Of a stretch of 38,125 bases of DNA, positions 6,833 to 15,569 are shown piece after piece. The stretch's first letter is position 1. Each line of letters begins with the position of its first letter. The stretch comes from an uncultured Flaviramulus sp. GTDB lineage: Bacteria; Bacteroidota; Bacteroidia; Flavobacteriales; Flavobacteriaceae. The position numbers and the translations under genes are program-made. The DNA is taken from positions 1 to 38,125 of the forward strand of contig CANKVS010000041.1 in assembly GCA_947487155.1 (NCBI GenBank). Reading direction: 5' to 3'. The notes beneath the pieces are model-generated. The model saw nothing but the letters and a program-made list of their open reading frames with translations. It ran no database searches and was not told where the DNA came from.

Positions 6833-6957
6833 AACGTTTATGTATATGGAAAGTTGCGTGTTTGAGTTCGAGGATTTTCCGAAGGAAAATCAGACGTAGC
6901 AAACGTGCAACGACCTTTGTTTTAGCACAACACTAGCAATTTTTTATATACGGTGTT
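6833..6957. repeat. attC-like site D (125 bp, divergent variant)
   Basis: AAC core 6833-6835, 6-nt spacer, left arm 6842-6860, loop 6861-6930, right arm 6931-6951, 3-nt spacer GGT, GTT core 6955-6957. The arm sequence differs from the other sites, yet spacer lengths, total length and the G.T wobbles at stem positions 7, 8 and 12 are kept. Two unpaired bases (TA) occur in the right arm. The loop contains its own hairpin (GATTTTCC/GGAAAATC). Confidence 0.8.
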
Positions 6958-7003
6958 AGCAATAGTTATTATTCACGATATTAATTATAATTCTGTTTGA
7001 AAT

Positions 7004-8113
7004 TTAGATTTCTGAAATTGTATAATCGATATATATTCCATTGTCTGAATCTTGATTTAATTGAATAAAAAGAAAATCATTTGAGCCATTAACATCTACA
7101 TAAGATATACTGTGATTTTCGTTCTCTGTTACAAAATAATAACTCGTACTGCCATTTTCATATTCGCCTTGATAAACTTTAGTGAAATTAATAATTATAT
7201 CTTTGTAGTCTTTATTCTTAATTGTTAGAGTGCCACCTTTATCTTTGTTTGATATTATTGAAATATAATGGGGATTGTTTATATCTGGCTCAATCATTTT
7301 TTCTTTGCCTTCAAAACCATTTTTCTTGTTTTTAATCGTAACGGTATAGGCTCTAACATTTTTGTTAAATGAAACTTTAGAGTAACCCATTACATCATAA
7401 AAATTTCTTTCATCTTTTTTTTCTTCTTTTGGTTGACTTTTTGGATAGTCCTTTTGTTCATTATCTTGACTTAGATTTATGTAAGTTTCAGACACCCTAC
7501 CTTTTGAATAACTGTCATCGGTACAAATTTCACATATTTTATAGCCATTTGTTTTCGCAGACCTAATATTTGTTTTTGAAATATTTGCTTCACAATTCCC
7601 AAGTCCATTACATTTTATATTTGTATGATATGCGTAAGAGTTATCGCTTTCACAAGTGAAGGTAGAACCAAAGTCTGAGTTGTTGTCAAGAAAATTATTT
7701 AATTTGGACTTATATTCTACCGAAATACGCATTTCGCCAAAGTCAAAACGTATTTTATTTCCCGAAGATGTTTCATAATTATATACTATGTTTTCATCGT
7801 AATCCGTACAGAATTTAAATCTAAAGTTGGCGTTATTTTGAATATCATAGATAATCGCTAAATATTCACTGTCGGTTTTGAAATCGATTGTTGCAACATC
7901 TCCTGTTGACTTATAAAACTTTATGTACTTACTGTCTTCTTTACCCTGAAAATAAGGTAACTCTGTGTTTTCTCCAGTAAAATATTCTCCGCTGTTCAGT
8001 AACTTTTCTTTTAAATTTTCCGATGTCGAATTCAAATGATTATAAGTTATTTTTTGTCCGAATAATATACTCGAAAAAGAAAAGGCTAAAATGAATGCGA
8101 AATGTTTTTTCAT
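7004..8113 (-). CDS. Secreted protein with a YH...C..L..C...C..C motif, unknown function
   Basis: 369 aa with an N-terminal signal peptide (MKKHFAFILAFSFSSILFGQ, cleavage after FGQ or nearby). A mid-protein block at about residues 160-200 reads YAYHTN, CNGLGNC, then GYKICEIC, a small cysteine/histidine motif that I recall from other Bacteroidota extracellular proteins and that may bind metal. Flanking regions are strand-rich with KEEKKDER as a charged linker near residue 230. No enzyme motif is visible. Sole gene of its cassette; its ATG lies about 10 bases from the site core, so little room remains for a private promoter and it may depend on read-through. Confidence 0.7.
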   Translation of the reverse strand: MKKHFAFILAFSFSSILFGQKITYNHLNSTSENLKEKLLNSGEYFTGENTELPYFQGKEDSKYIKFYKSTGDVATIDFKTDSEYLAIIYDIQNNANFRFKFCTDYDENIVYNYETSSGNKIRFDFGEMRISVEYKSKLNNFLDNNSDFGSTFTCESDNSYAYHTNIKCNGLGNCEANISKTNIRSAKTNGYKICEICTDDSYSKGRVSETYINLSQDNEQKDYPKSQPKEEKKDERNFYDVMGYSKVSFNKNVRAYTVTIKNKKNGFEGKEKMIEPDINNPHYISIISNKDKGGTLTIKNKDYKDIIINFTKVYQGEYENGSTSYYFVTENENHSISYVDVNGSNDFLFIQLNQDSDNGIYIDYTISEI

Positions 8114-8123
8114 AATTATTGCT

Positions 8124-8248
8124 AACGGTCTCGTATAACCGTCAGTTACGGGATTAAAGTTAATAATTTTCGGTTTAGCACAGACGTTAGGAATTCCGAG
8201 TGGATTCGGACGTAGTCGAATCCGCCGTAATTGCGGTTATACATTGTT
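8124..8248. repeat. attC-like site E (125 bp) with an extrahelical base
   Basis: AAC core 8124-8126, 6-nt spacer, left arm 8133-8151, loop 8152-8224, right arm 8225-8242, ATT spacer, GTT core 8246-8248. The left arm has one extra unpaired T at stem position 10, and a plus-strand G.T wobble at the position equivalent to 12. The loop holds TTTCGGTTT and an inner hairpin GGATTCG/CGAATCC. Confidence 0.85.
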
Positions 8249-8259
8249 GTAACACGTTT

Positions 8260-8754
8260 TTATTTTATTTCACAATTCCGTAAATAATTCCCGAGTAATT
8301 CAGTCAAATCTTCTTTGTCTTCTAAATTCCAATATTCCTCTGTAACTCGGTCTAAAACTTGTTCAATTTCTTTATTCTCCCAATATTTGCTCTCGGTTAT
8401 GAAGTCAAACAAGTCCGTTTTCGGTTCTTTATGTTTTTTCATTATTTCGACCGAACTTTTTAAAAGTTCAAAGGTCAATTCAGCTCCAATTTTTTTCAGT
8501 CCATTTAGGGTTTCCTCCGCAAAAATTCCATAATCATTATCATAATACTGTTCAAATCCACCATTCATTACTTGCATATTCAAAACTCCAATTCCATATG
8601 TGTATCGAACAGGTTCTGATAATTCAAAAACTGTGTCGAACCACATTTTCGTTTGACTCCAATCATTGATTTTTTCGTTCAGATATTTTCCTGCAATGTC
8701 ATAGTAGACATAGTCAATTAATTCCTCGTTTGTCAATGTTTCTTGGGTTTTCAT
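8260..8754 (-). CDS. DUF4375 (DMP19-like) protein
   Basis: 164 aa from ATG at 8754. The frame is open further upstream to 8805 but that extension (MLENPLLFLYETV...) is encoded by the recombination site itself and also appears at 425, so it is not a real N-terminus. The NGGFEQYYDN block (about residues 70-79) is characteristic of DUF4375. Function of the family is not established to my knowledge; several members are cargo of mobile elements. Only gene of cassette 5. Confidence 0.8.
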   Translation of the reverse strand: MKTQETLTNEELIDYVYYDIAGKYLNEKINDWSQTKMWFDTVFELSEPVRYTYGIGVLNMQVMNGGFEQYYDNDYGIFAEETLNGLKKIGAELTFELLKSSVEIMKKHKEPKTDLFDFITESKYWENKEIEQVLDRVTEEYWNLEDKEDLTELLGNYLRNCEIK

Positions 8755-8766
8755 CAAATGTGTTAC

Positions 8767-8890
8767 AACGGTCTCGTATAAGAATAGTAGCGGATTTTCA
8801 AGCACTAACTTTCCGGTTAAACACAGACCTTTTTTATATTAACTTAATTTCGTTTTAGCGATTAAACCGCTATTATTTTTATACATTGTT
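8767..8890. repeat. attC-like site F (124 bp), identical to site B
   Basis: Arms at 8776-8793 and 8867-8884, cores AAC 8767-8769 and GTT 8888-8890. It is part of the duplicated cassette, which shows that the site on the 3' side of the genes moves with the cassette. Confidence 0.85.
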
Positions 8891-8998
8891 GTACACTGGC
8901 TTTTTCTTTCCGCAAACTTGCTAGCGTTGGCAAAGACATACTCTTTTGCAATTTTTGGTTTGTGTGTTGGCTGAAGCGAATTGCAAATGTGTATGGCT

Positions 8999-9766
8999 TT
9001 AAGCGTTGGCATTTTCAGTCAAATATTCCGCCTGTGCTTCTTTAAATATTCTTAACTGATTGTTTTGTTCAATTAATATTTCATTCAGTTCGTGAGTTTC
9101 TTTTTCTTGATTCGGAAACTGAATTGAATATGCACTTGGGATTGATGTTTCTACCTTTACATTTGGTAAATGTTCCTTAATTTTCTCTAATGATTTTTCA
9201 AAATAATTTTCACTTATTTCGCAAGCAGTTAAACTAATTCCTGCATTATAGCAAGCGATAGCAATTGTTCCACTTCCTAAATGTGTGTCAAGTATTTTGT
9301 CTCCTTGTTTAGCATACATTTTAAGTAGCCAATTATAAAGGTCAAGTGGCTTTTGAGTTGGATGAGTTTTATTTCTATTTTTTCTAACGCTATAGTGAAA
9401 AATTTTAGCAGGTCTATCTAATGAAGACCAAGCCATTTCAGCCATTGCAAAATTGTTAAGTGATTCAGGTTGTTTTTTGTCCCAAATTATATAACCTTTA
9501 TTGTATTCACTCCTTAACCACAATTGTCCAAAATAATTACCACCCCAAATAATTTGGTTTTTTGAAACACGGAAAAGTTCATTAAAATATTCATCATTGG
9601 GTTTTACATCCCATTGTGCATATTCTTTCATATTAAATTTTCTATCTCCACCTCTTTTAGTTTTGTTTAAAATCCCATAAGGTGGGTCAACAATTGCCAA
9701 ATCAAAATAATTATCAGGATATCTTGACATTAAATCCATATTGTTCTCTCTTGTAATTGATATCAT
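8999..9766 (-). CDS. DNA methyltransferase (N6-adenine or N4-cytosine), second copy
   Basis: Protein identical to the one at 619-1386, with DPPY near residue 27 and HLGSGT near 162. Start chosen at 9766 for the same reason (just after the endonuclease stop); the frame is open to 9799. Both copies appear intact, so gene dosage of the system may be doubled. Confidence 0.88.
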   Translation of the reverse strand: MISITRENNMDLMSRYPDNYFDLAIVDPPYGILNKTKRGGDRKFNMKEYAQWDVKPNDEYFNELFRVSKNQIIWGGNYFGQLWLRSEYNKGYIIWDKKQPESLNNFAMAEMAWSSLDRPAKIFHYSVRKNRNKTHPTQKPLDLYNWLLKMYAKQGDKILDTHLGSGTIAIACYNAGISLTACEISENYFEKSLEKIKEHLPNVKVETSIPSAYSIQFPNQEKETHELNEILIEQNNQLRIFKEAQAEYLTENANA

Positions 9767-9773
9767 AATTATC

Positions 9774-11222
9774 TTATCTTTTTGTAGCGAACCTTTCAAT
9801 AGTCATATTTGAAATGTTTTTACTAATGTCGGTTCCTAAATTATTTGTGATTATTGAGTCAAAGTCCTCAAAATCTATTTCTCTTATATCGTTGTCTATA
9901 TTGTTGTATAAATATTCTGAAAAGGTACTCGCTCGAATTATAACTATTGGCGAAGCCTGAATATCTTGTAGAACAGCAGGTACGTATCTTGGTGCAACTA
10001 CAATAGTATATTCTCCGCCAATTTTATCTCTATGACCAGCTAATCTACCTGAATTTATGCCAGAGAGTTTGTTTTTAGTCGATTTTGCATCTACTGCAAA
10101 CTTTTTCTTTTTTGTGAGATATAGGCATTCAATATCTGTATTACCTGCACCACCAATTTTTTCAGCTTCTACATTGTAGAACATATTGAAGCCATCTGTA
10201 AGTGCATCTTCAAATAAATAGGCTTCTTTACCATCATTGTTATTTGAATATTGCTCAATTAATTTAGGTAGATTTAGCAATTTAAGTTTTAATTCATTTT
10301 CAACCTCACCAATTGAATCAAGTAAAATTCTAGGGTAGAAGCTATAAATCTCTTTGATAACATCTATTTTTAATCTTTCAGGGTCATTTAATAAAAGAGG
10401 TTTTTCTAAAAATGAATAATTTGTTTCTAGGTTATTAACCAGTTCTTTTAATTGAGTTGGAATTTCTACAATATTTCTAGTTACTTTTCTAAAGGTCTTT
10501 GTTGTGCCGTGTTGAAGTTTACAGATTAATTCTCCTTGAGTTTTTTCTAAAACACCTGCACCTGAAAATAATGTTGAAACATAATAATCCCACTCATAAG
10601 CAGAATTTACATAAGCGTGTCTATCTTCTTGAAATTTTTCAGCTAATTCTTCGTTGGATAGCTCTCTTAAATCTAATATTTCTTTTACTAGTTCTTCATA
10701 AATATCTGTAGTTATTTCTTGAATAAATACAACTATGTATGCAACTTCAAAAGCAAAAAGTTTGTTTGCTAATCTCGAATCTGAAAGTAATTTAAAAATT
10801 AACCTAAAAGGATATAATTGAAAATCTTTTTTTGTTCCACTATGCGGATGCTGATATTGAACAGCCCATAACATTGTTAAGAATATTTTCGAAGACTTTT
10901 CTTTATCCTCTATATGTTTTAAGAAAAGATTTCCCAGAGGGCTGTATAAAAATCTGTCATCACCATCAACTTTAGCTTGGTAACCAAACATATAATATGA
11001 TAGCTGATTGATTTTATGATTTATAGCATCAAGTGGCATATCAGGATTTCTTTCACTATATAATCCAACTTCACGTAATTTTAAATTTAGACGAGCTTTT
11101 TCATCTTTCGAAATTGCCGTTTTGGAAATTGATTTTAAAAACTCTGCAACTGAACATAACAGTTTAAAGTCACTTATGTGGCGATATAAAATCCACTTTT
11201 TGCTATCTATTCTTAATGTCAT
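9774..11222 (-). CDS. Probable Type IIS restriction endonuclease (AlwI-like), second copy
   Basis: 482 aa, identical to 1394-2842, including the D363 and D378-x-K380 candidate catalytic residues. No frameshift or stop. Retention of two intact nuclease genes implies that the duplication is recent. Confidence 0.7.
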   Translation of the reverse strand: MTLRIDSKKWILYRHISDFKLLCSVAEFLKSISKTAISKDEKARLNLKLREVGLYSERNPDMPLDAINHKINQLSYYMFGYQAKVDGDDRFLYSPLGNLFLKHIEDKEKSSKIFLTMLWAVQYQHPHSGTKKDFQLYPFRLIFKLLSDSRLANKLFAFEVAYIVVFIQEITTDIYEELVKEILDLRELSNEELAEKFQEDRHAYVNSAYEWDYYVSTLFSGAGVLEKTQGELICKLQHGTTKTFRKVTRNIVEIPTQLKELVNNLETNYSFLEKPLLLNDPERLKIDVIKEIYSFYPRILLDSIGEVENELKLKLLNLPKLIEQYSNNNDGKEAYLFEDALTDGFNMFYNVEAEKIGGAGNTDIECLYLTKKKKFAVDAKSTKNKLSGINSGRLAGHRDKIGGEYTIVVAPRYVPAVLQDIQASPIVIIRASTFSEYLYNNIDNDIREIDFEDFDSIITNNLGTDISKNISNMTIERFATKR

Positions 11223-11224
11223 TA

Positions 11225-12277
11225 TTAATTATGAATCTGTTCAACAATTTTTTTTATTAGCAAAGGAGGAATACACTCACCAATACATTTTCGTATTAAA
11301 AGCTCATTGGTGTCATTTGGAATATTCCAATCAGCAGGTAAAGAAGATAAAAGCATTAGTTCTAATGGTGTCAAAACCCTTGCATCAGAATACAATCCAC
11401 TTGATAATTTTCTTCCTGGATGAACATTTAATTGTGAGCTTATTGCATCATTTCTCATTGTTATTGTTGGTGCAGGTTCATCCCATTTAATTCTGCGATA
11501 CGTAGTATTGTAGCTTTTGATTCTATCTCCGTTTTCTTTAGAAGGAAAATGTATTTTATTTTCGAATGCTGTTTTACCTGTTGGTGTATTTTGCATCCAA
11601 GTAATATGTCTTTCATTGTGTTTTCTGGCAAAATGCCATTTTACATCTGATTTTTCATTTGCTTCAATGCTAGGAAGATGACTAATTGCATCTTCAACTG
11701 TAATTATATTTTCAGTTGTTGGGGAATTCCATTTTAGTCCTTTTTTATACATTTTTATAATTGCACGAACTCTTCTTTGAGGAACTCCAAATAATTGCGC
11801 ATCATATTCTTCCGCTTCTATTTGATATTTGTCTTTAAAAAGAGCAGACAATATGTCTATGATTTTCATCAACTTTCCTTGAAATGGCAATTCGATTTTA
11901 AAAAAAGTCGGTACGTTTTCAATTAAAACATAACTTGGGTTCTTTTTTTCAATAAACTCTATTATCCTAAAAACTAGAAAATTTCTTTCATCATTTAACA
12001 TTTGATTTTTACTTCTATTTTTTCCAGCTACACTCATTCCTTGGCAAGGTGGTGATGCTATTAAAAAATCTAAATTATCAGATGATGATTTAAGAATATG
12101 ATTAAATATTTTTTCATTTTGAATATCGCCAGTTATCATATTACAATCTTTATTGACTGAACGATATAAATTCGCACGTTCTTCTAAAAGCTCATTTGCA
12201 ACTGTAATATTAACACCTATCTCATTAAAATAAGTTTCTGAAATTCCAGCACTTGAAAATAAAGATGTTCCTATCAT
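11225..12277 (-). CDS. DNA (cytosine-5)-methyltransferase, second copy
   Basis: 350 aa, identical to 2845-3897, with catalytic Cys78 in SPPCQG, ENV and QRRVR motifs intact. It overlaps the HTH gene by 4 bases. Confidence 0.93.
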   Translation of the reverse strand: MIGTSLFSSAGISETYFNEIGVNITVANELLEERANLYRSVNKDCNMITGDIQNEKIFNHILKSSSDNLDFLIASPPCQGMSVAGKNRSKNQMLNDERNFLVFRIIEFIEKKNPSYVLIENVPTFFKIELPFQGKLMKIIDILSALFKDKYQIEAEEYDAQLFGVPQRRVRAIIKMYKKGLKWNSPTTENIITVEDAISHLPSIEANEKSDVKWHFARKHNERHITWMQNTPTGKTAFENKIHFPSKENGDRIKSYNTTYRRIKWDEPAPTITMRNDAISSQLNVHPGRKLSSGLYSDARVLTPLELMLLSSLPADWNIPNDTNELLIRKCIGECIPPLLIKKIVEQIHN

Positions 12278-12606
12278 TTGTTAAATTGTAATAAACCTTG
12301 TGTTGCTTTTGTGATTTTGTAATAATCTGCCTTCTCCTTTGCAAGATTTAAAAGGTCAGCAGTATTGTCTTTTTGGTAAATTAATTCTGCAATTTTTTCA
12401 CTTAAAAATTCTTTTTCTAGCTGTTGTATATCTAAACTGAAAATGTCGGCAAGTTTCGGAATTATATCTTCTGAAACATTTCGTTTATGATTTTCAATTT
12501 TTGAAAGTGTTGATTGGTCTATGTCCAAAGCAGCAGCAAGCTTTGTTAAAGTCAAATTATTTTCGATTCGTAGTTTATGAATATACTCTCCAAATGTTTC
12601 TTTCAT
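12274..12606 (-). CDS. XRE-family HTH regulator, second copy
   Basis: 110 aa, identical to 3894-4226. The operator palindrome upstream is also duplicated (12625-12640), so either protein can act on both operons. Confidence 0.8.
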   Translation of the reverse strand: MKETFGEYIHKLRIENNLTLTKLAAALDIDQSTLSKIENHKRNVSEDIIPKLADIFSLDIQQLEKEFLSEKIAELIYQKDNTADLLNLAKEKADYYKITKATQGLLQFNK

Positions 12607-12624
12607 CTTCTTGAATATTTTGCC

Positions 12625-12645
12625 TTGACAATTTTGTCAAATATA
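12625..12645 (-). promoter_or_regulatory. Operator palindrome and -7 box, second copy
   Basis: TTGACAATTTTGTCAA at 12625-12640 overlapping minus-strand TATATTTG at 12638-12645, as at 4245-4265. Confidence 0.65.
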
Positions 12646-12776
12646 GATAATATTATTCAAATTAGAGTGGTTTGAGCGTTGGGAAATTTTAGCTCTTTTG
12701 GTTTTTCGAGAGTTGGAGTTTAGCGTTGGCAAAAACCGAAAGTGCTAAAATATGCGGCTGGTTTCAGCTTGTGTAC

Positions 12777-12900
12777 AACGGTTTTGTGTATGAATAGTAG
12801 CGGATTTATTTCGTTTACTTTTCGGTTTATAACCTGACTTTAAAGATAAAAAACTAACTTTGATAAAGCACTAAAACCGCTATTATTTATACACGTTGTT
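12777..12900. repeat. attC-like site G (124 bp)
   Basis: AAC core 12777-12779, 6-nt spacer GGTTTT region, left arm 12786-12803, loop 12804-12876 with TTTTCGGTTT, right arm 12877-12894, 3-nt spacer, GTT core 12898-12900. G.T wobbles on the plus strand at stem positions 7 and 12. Confidence 0.85.
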
Positions 12901-12984
12901 ACCCAACGTATTTTTTATTTTCGCCTTTTTATTTGCATATTTACAAATAATTACACAAATTTGCAATAAATCAAATCCATAATT

Positions 12985-13260
12985 ATGTCAGATTGGAATG
13001 ATAAAGTTAAACGTTTATTGAAGTCAGAATTGGTTCGAAGAGGAATTTCAAATTCAGAGTTGGCAAGTATGTTAGAACAAATCGGAATTGAAGAAACTAA
13101 ATCAAGTATTGATAGTAAAATAAGTCGAGGTACTTTTAGTGCATCATTCTTTTTACAATGTCTGACTGTAATTGGTTGCGAAAAAATAGAAATCGAAGAA
13201 TACGAAAGTCAATTATCAATCGCTGCTGAACCACAAGCAGATTATAACCTAAAAAAATAA
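12985..13260 (+). CDS. DUF6471-family protein beside a DNA methyltransferase
   Basis: 91 aa. The sequence around LKSELVRRGISNSELASML and SKISRGTFSASFFLQCL looks like a compact helix-turn-helix fold of the DUF6471 type. It precedes the C5 methyltransferase gene by 5 bases on the same strand, so the two form an operon. A regulator of the modification gene is a reasonable guess, not shown. Confidence 0.75.
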   Translation: MSDWNDKVKRLLKSELVRRGISNSELASMLEQIGIEETKSSIDSKISRGTFSASFFLQCLTVIGCEKIEIEEYESQLSIAAEPQADYNLKK

Positions 13261-13265
13261 AAAAA

Positions 13266-14621
13266 ATGCCAAAAGTTAAATTTATAGATTTATTTGCAGG
13301 ACTTGGTGGAATAAGATTAGGTTTTGAAAAGTCATTTGAGGAATTAGGTTTTGAAACAGAATGTGTAATGACATCTGAAATCAAACCTTATGCAGTTAAA
13401 ACATTGTCTAAAAATTTTAATCACGATTATTTCGTAGGCGATATTTTCAAGGTTCAAAACGAACAAATTCCCGATTTTGATTTTTTGTTAGGTGGTTTTC
13501 CTTGTCAAGCATTTAGTGCTGCAGGAAATCGTCACGGATTTGCCGAAACAAGAGGAACATTATTTTTTGAAATTGAACGAATTTTAAGAGATAAAAAGCC
13601 TTACGGTTTTATCCTTGAAAATGTTGAAGGACTTGTTAAACACGATTTAAAAAACAAAAATGATAAAATTGGTAGAACCTTATCTACTATTCTATATAAG
13701 TTAAAGAATGAATTAGGTTACAATGTTTCTTGGAAAGTATTAGATTCAATTGACTTTGGTTTGCCTCAATCTCGTAAAAGAATTTTTATAGTTGGCACAA
13801 AAGATGAAACAGCTAATTTAAATGTTAGTGAAAAACAGTTTAAACCTTTGAAGACCATTTTAGAGAATGGTTTAGAAACGATTAATTCTGATTTCACTCA
13901 AAAGCTTTTCAAGCATTTTGAAATGGAAGATTTATATGGTAAATCAATTAAAGATAAACGCGGTGGCGATAATAACATTCATAGTTGGGATATTGGAATT
14001 AAGGGCGAAGTGTCAGACGAACAGATTATCTTATTAAATAAACTATTCAAGGAAAGAAGAAAAAAACATTGGGCTGAAAAAATTGGTATCGATTGGATGG
14101 ATGGAATGGCTTTGACTTTGAAACAAATCTCAACATTTCATAAAAACGAAAATCTAAAAGGCTTATTGGATGATTTAGTTGATAAGGGATATTTAAGATT
14201 TGAGCATCCAAAAAAATTAGTTAGAGAGAAAACGGAAAATGGTGAGAAAAAATATCGTGTATATGACGAAACAAAACTAAAAGGTTACAACATTGTAACC
14301 GGAAAGTTGAGTTTTGAAATCAATAAAATATTGGATCCAAATGATATTGCTCCAACACTTGTTGCTACTGATGTTTCTCGTTTAGCTGTTCCAGATAATG
14401 GTGGTTTAAGACGATTAACAATTCGCGAAGGATTACGTTTATTCGGTTATCCAGAATGGTACGAAATTCCCGTTAAAGAAACAGAGGCTTTTGATTTATT
14501 AGGTAACACAGTTGCTGTTCCAGTTGTTGAACACGTATCTAAAAAACTTGCGGAAATACTATTGTCTTCTGAATATCTTGAAATTTTAAAGAAGAAGGAA
14601 GAAGCGGTTTTAGTAAATTAA
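13266..14621 (+). CDS. DNA (cytosine-5)-methyltransferase (Dcm-like), cassette 7
   Basis: 451 aa with SAM loop DLFAGLGG (residues 8-15), catalytic GFPCQAFS with Cys80, ENV at 118-120, QSRKRIFIVG (motif VIII) and C-terminal LLGNTVAVPV (motif X). The variable region between motifs VIII and IX, about residues 180-360, is long and should carry target recognition. It is not closely similar to the C5 enzyme of cassettes 2 and 6. Convergent with the endonuclease candidate 6 bases downstream. It would protect host DNA against that enzyme. Confidence 0.94.
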   Translation: MPKVKFIDLFAGLGGIRLGFEKSFEELGFETECVMTSEIKPYAVKTLSKNFNHDYFVGDIFKVQNEQIPDFDFLLGGFPCQAFSAAGNRHGFAETRGTLFFEIERILRDKKPYGFILENVEGLVKHDLKNKNDKIGRTLSTILYKLKNELGYNVSWKVLDSIDFGLPQSRKRIFIVGTKDETANLNVSEKQFKPLKTILENGLETINSDFTQKLFKHFEMEDLYGKSIKDKRGGDNNIHSWDIGIKGEVSDEQIILLNKLFKERRKKHWAEKIGIDWMDGMALTLKQISTFHKNENLKGLLDDLVDKGYLRFEHPKKLVREKTENGEKKYRVYDETKLKGYNIVTGKLSFEINKILDPNDIAPTLVATDVSRLAVPDNGGLRRLTIREGLRLFGYPEWYEIPVKETEAFDLLGNTVAVPVVEHVSKKLAEILLSSEYLEILKKKEEAVLVN

Positions 14622-14627
14622 TTTAGC

Positions 14628-15569
14628 TTAATAGTATTCATCGAGTATACCATTAAGTAAGTGAATATTACTTTGGTTTAAAACGAAATCACTTGCATCG
14701 TATATTCTATGCAAATCATTTTGTCTTCCAACCCAACCTAAACCATCTACATAATTTACCATAATAATTTTATTATGTCGGTTGTTTGCATTGTAACGCA
14801 TCAGTATTCCATATAGCTCGACTAATTGGTCAGCTCGTTTTGATTGACTACTTCCTGTCGTAATGTTATAAACAGATTCAATTAATATTGTTGGTGCATC
14901 TACACTTGGTATAATAAAGTCCAAATTTTTTGCCAGCAATGGAAATTCTTTTTGAGTTTCGTAAACTAATTCAGCGTTTACAGAATTTTTATAATTTTCT
15001 AAATGCTTTTTTATTAATTTTTTTTCAACGTAATCTCCTACTTGATTTGAGTATTTTCCTTGTATTTCGTTATCATTTAAAATTCTTTCAACATAACTAA
15101 ACTGACTTAAATCGTTAATAAATGCTTGGTCGTTCAATTTGAAATTTCTCATATAATATAGAGGCATTTCTCTCCCAATTCTTGAGTTTCGAGCATTAAT
15201 GAAGAAATCAATCAATAATGCTTTGAATTCTTGATTTGAAACTAATGCTCTGCTAATTTGAGCAACATTCCATTCAGACCTAAATTCTTGATTGAAAAAT
15301 TTAAATCTGACTAATGAAACTACTCGTTTTAACCTTTCTTCGGAAAGACCGATAACAGAAATAAATGCTTTTAATTTTGTTAATGCTGTGATTCCATTTG
15401 TATCCGTAGTTAAAAACACCGTTAAATCATCACTATTTGAAAATGAAGCACAATTATCATTTATTAATTGTGTTAGCGGAATAATTGTCCCAAGGAAAGA
15501 GTTATCAAAATCATCATCTACCATAAATGACATACTATTTTTCCAATCTTCAAATGATAATTTATCCAT
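14628..15569 (-). CDS. Probable Type II restriction endonuclease
   Basis: 313 aa. The likely PD-(D/E)xK core is LDFIIP (D217) followed by TILIES (E231) and a Ser/Thr-rich loop TTGSSQSKR with K244, reminiscent of DpnII/MboI-type nucleases, which carry FDF...IE.N...GGSK. The canonical lysine two residues after the glutamate is a valine here, so K244 may substitute. The assignment rests on this pattern and on the neighbouring methyltransferase. Transcribed in the array direction, it is the first gene downstream of the attI-like site. Confidence 0.65.
   Translation of the reverse strand: MDKLSFEDWKNSMSFMVDDDFDNSFLGTIIPLTQLINDNCASFSNSDDLTVFLTTDTNGITALTKLKAFISVIGLSEERLKRVVSLVRFKFFNQEFRSEWNVAQISRALVSNQEFKALLIDFFINARNSRIGREMPLYYMRNFKLNDQAFINDLSQFSYVERILNDNEIQGKYSNQVGDYVEKKLIKKHLENYKNSVNAELVYETQKEFPLLAKNLDFIIPSVDAPTILIESVYNITTGSSQSKRADQLVELYGILMRYNANNRHNKIIMVNYVDGLGWVGRQNDLHRIYDASDFVLNQSNIHLLNGILDEYY

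Larger units (their letters stand above)
6833..8123 (-). mobile_element. Cassette 4: secreted cysteine-motif protein (1,291 bp)
   Basis: Bounded by AAC cores at 6833 and 8124. Its ends are perfect 10-bp inverted copies of GTTAGCAATA (6955-6964 and 8117-8126). One minus-strand gene fills almost the whole unit. Confidence 0.8.
8124..8766 (-). mobile_element. Cassette 5: DUF4375 cassette (643 bp)
   Basis: Bounded by AAC cores at 8124 and 8767. Its ends are perfect 10-bp inverted copies of GTTGTAACAC (8246-8255 and 8760-8769). Compact single-gene unit, the size of a classical integron cassette: the start codon is 12 bases from the core and the stop about 12 bases from site E. Confidence 0.85.
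8767..12776 (-). mobile_element. Cassette 6: restriction-modification cassette, copy 2 (4,010 bp)
   Basis: Copy of 387-4396 at a constant offset of 8,380. Identity begins at the AAC core (the base before differs: T at 386, C at 8766) and ends three bases inside the next site (C at 4403, T at 12783). Both edges therefore coincide with site cores rather than with any insertion-sequence end. It includes site F. Confidence 0.9.

Noticed and set aside
6672..6899. 75-codon plus-strand open frame
   Set aside because: It covers the thioredoxin-like gene promoter, the MarR operator and site D; its content is explained by those elements.
387..12776. Composite transposon or IS-mediated duplication
   Set aside because: No transposase gene, no terminal inverted repeats of IS type and no target duplication; both edges lie at the AAC/GTT site cores.
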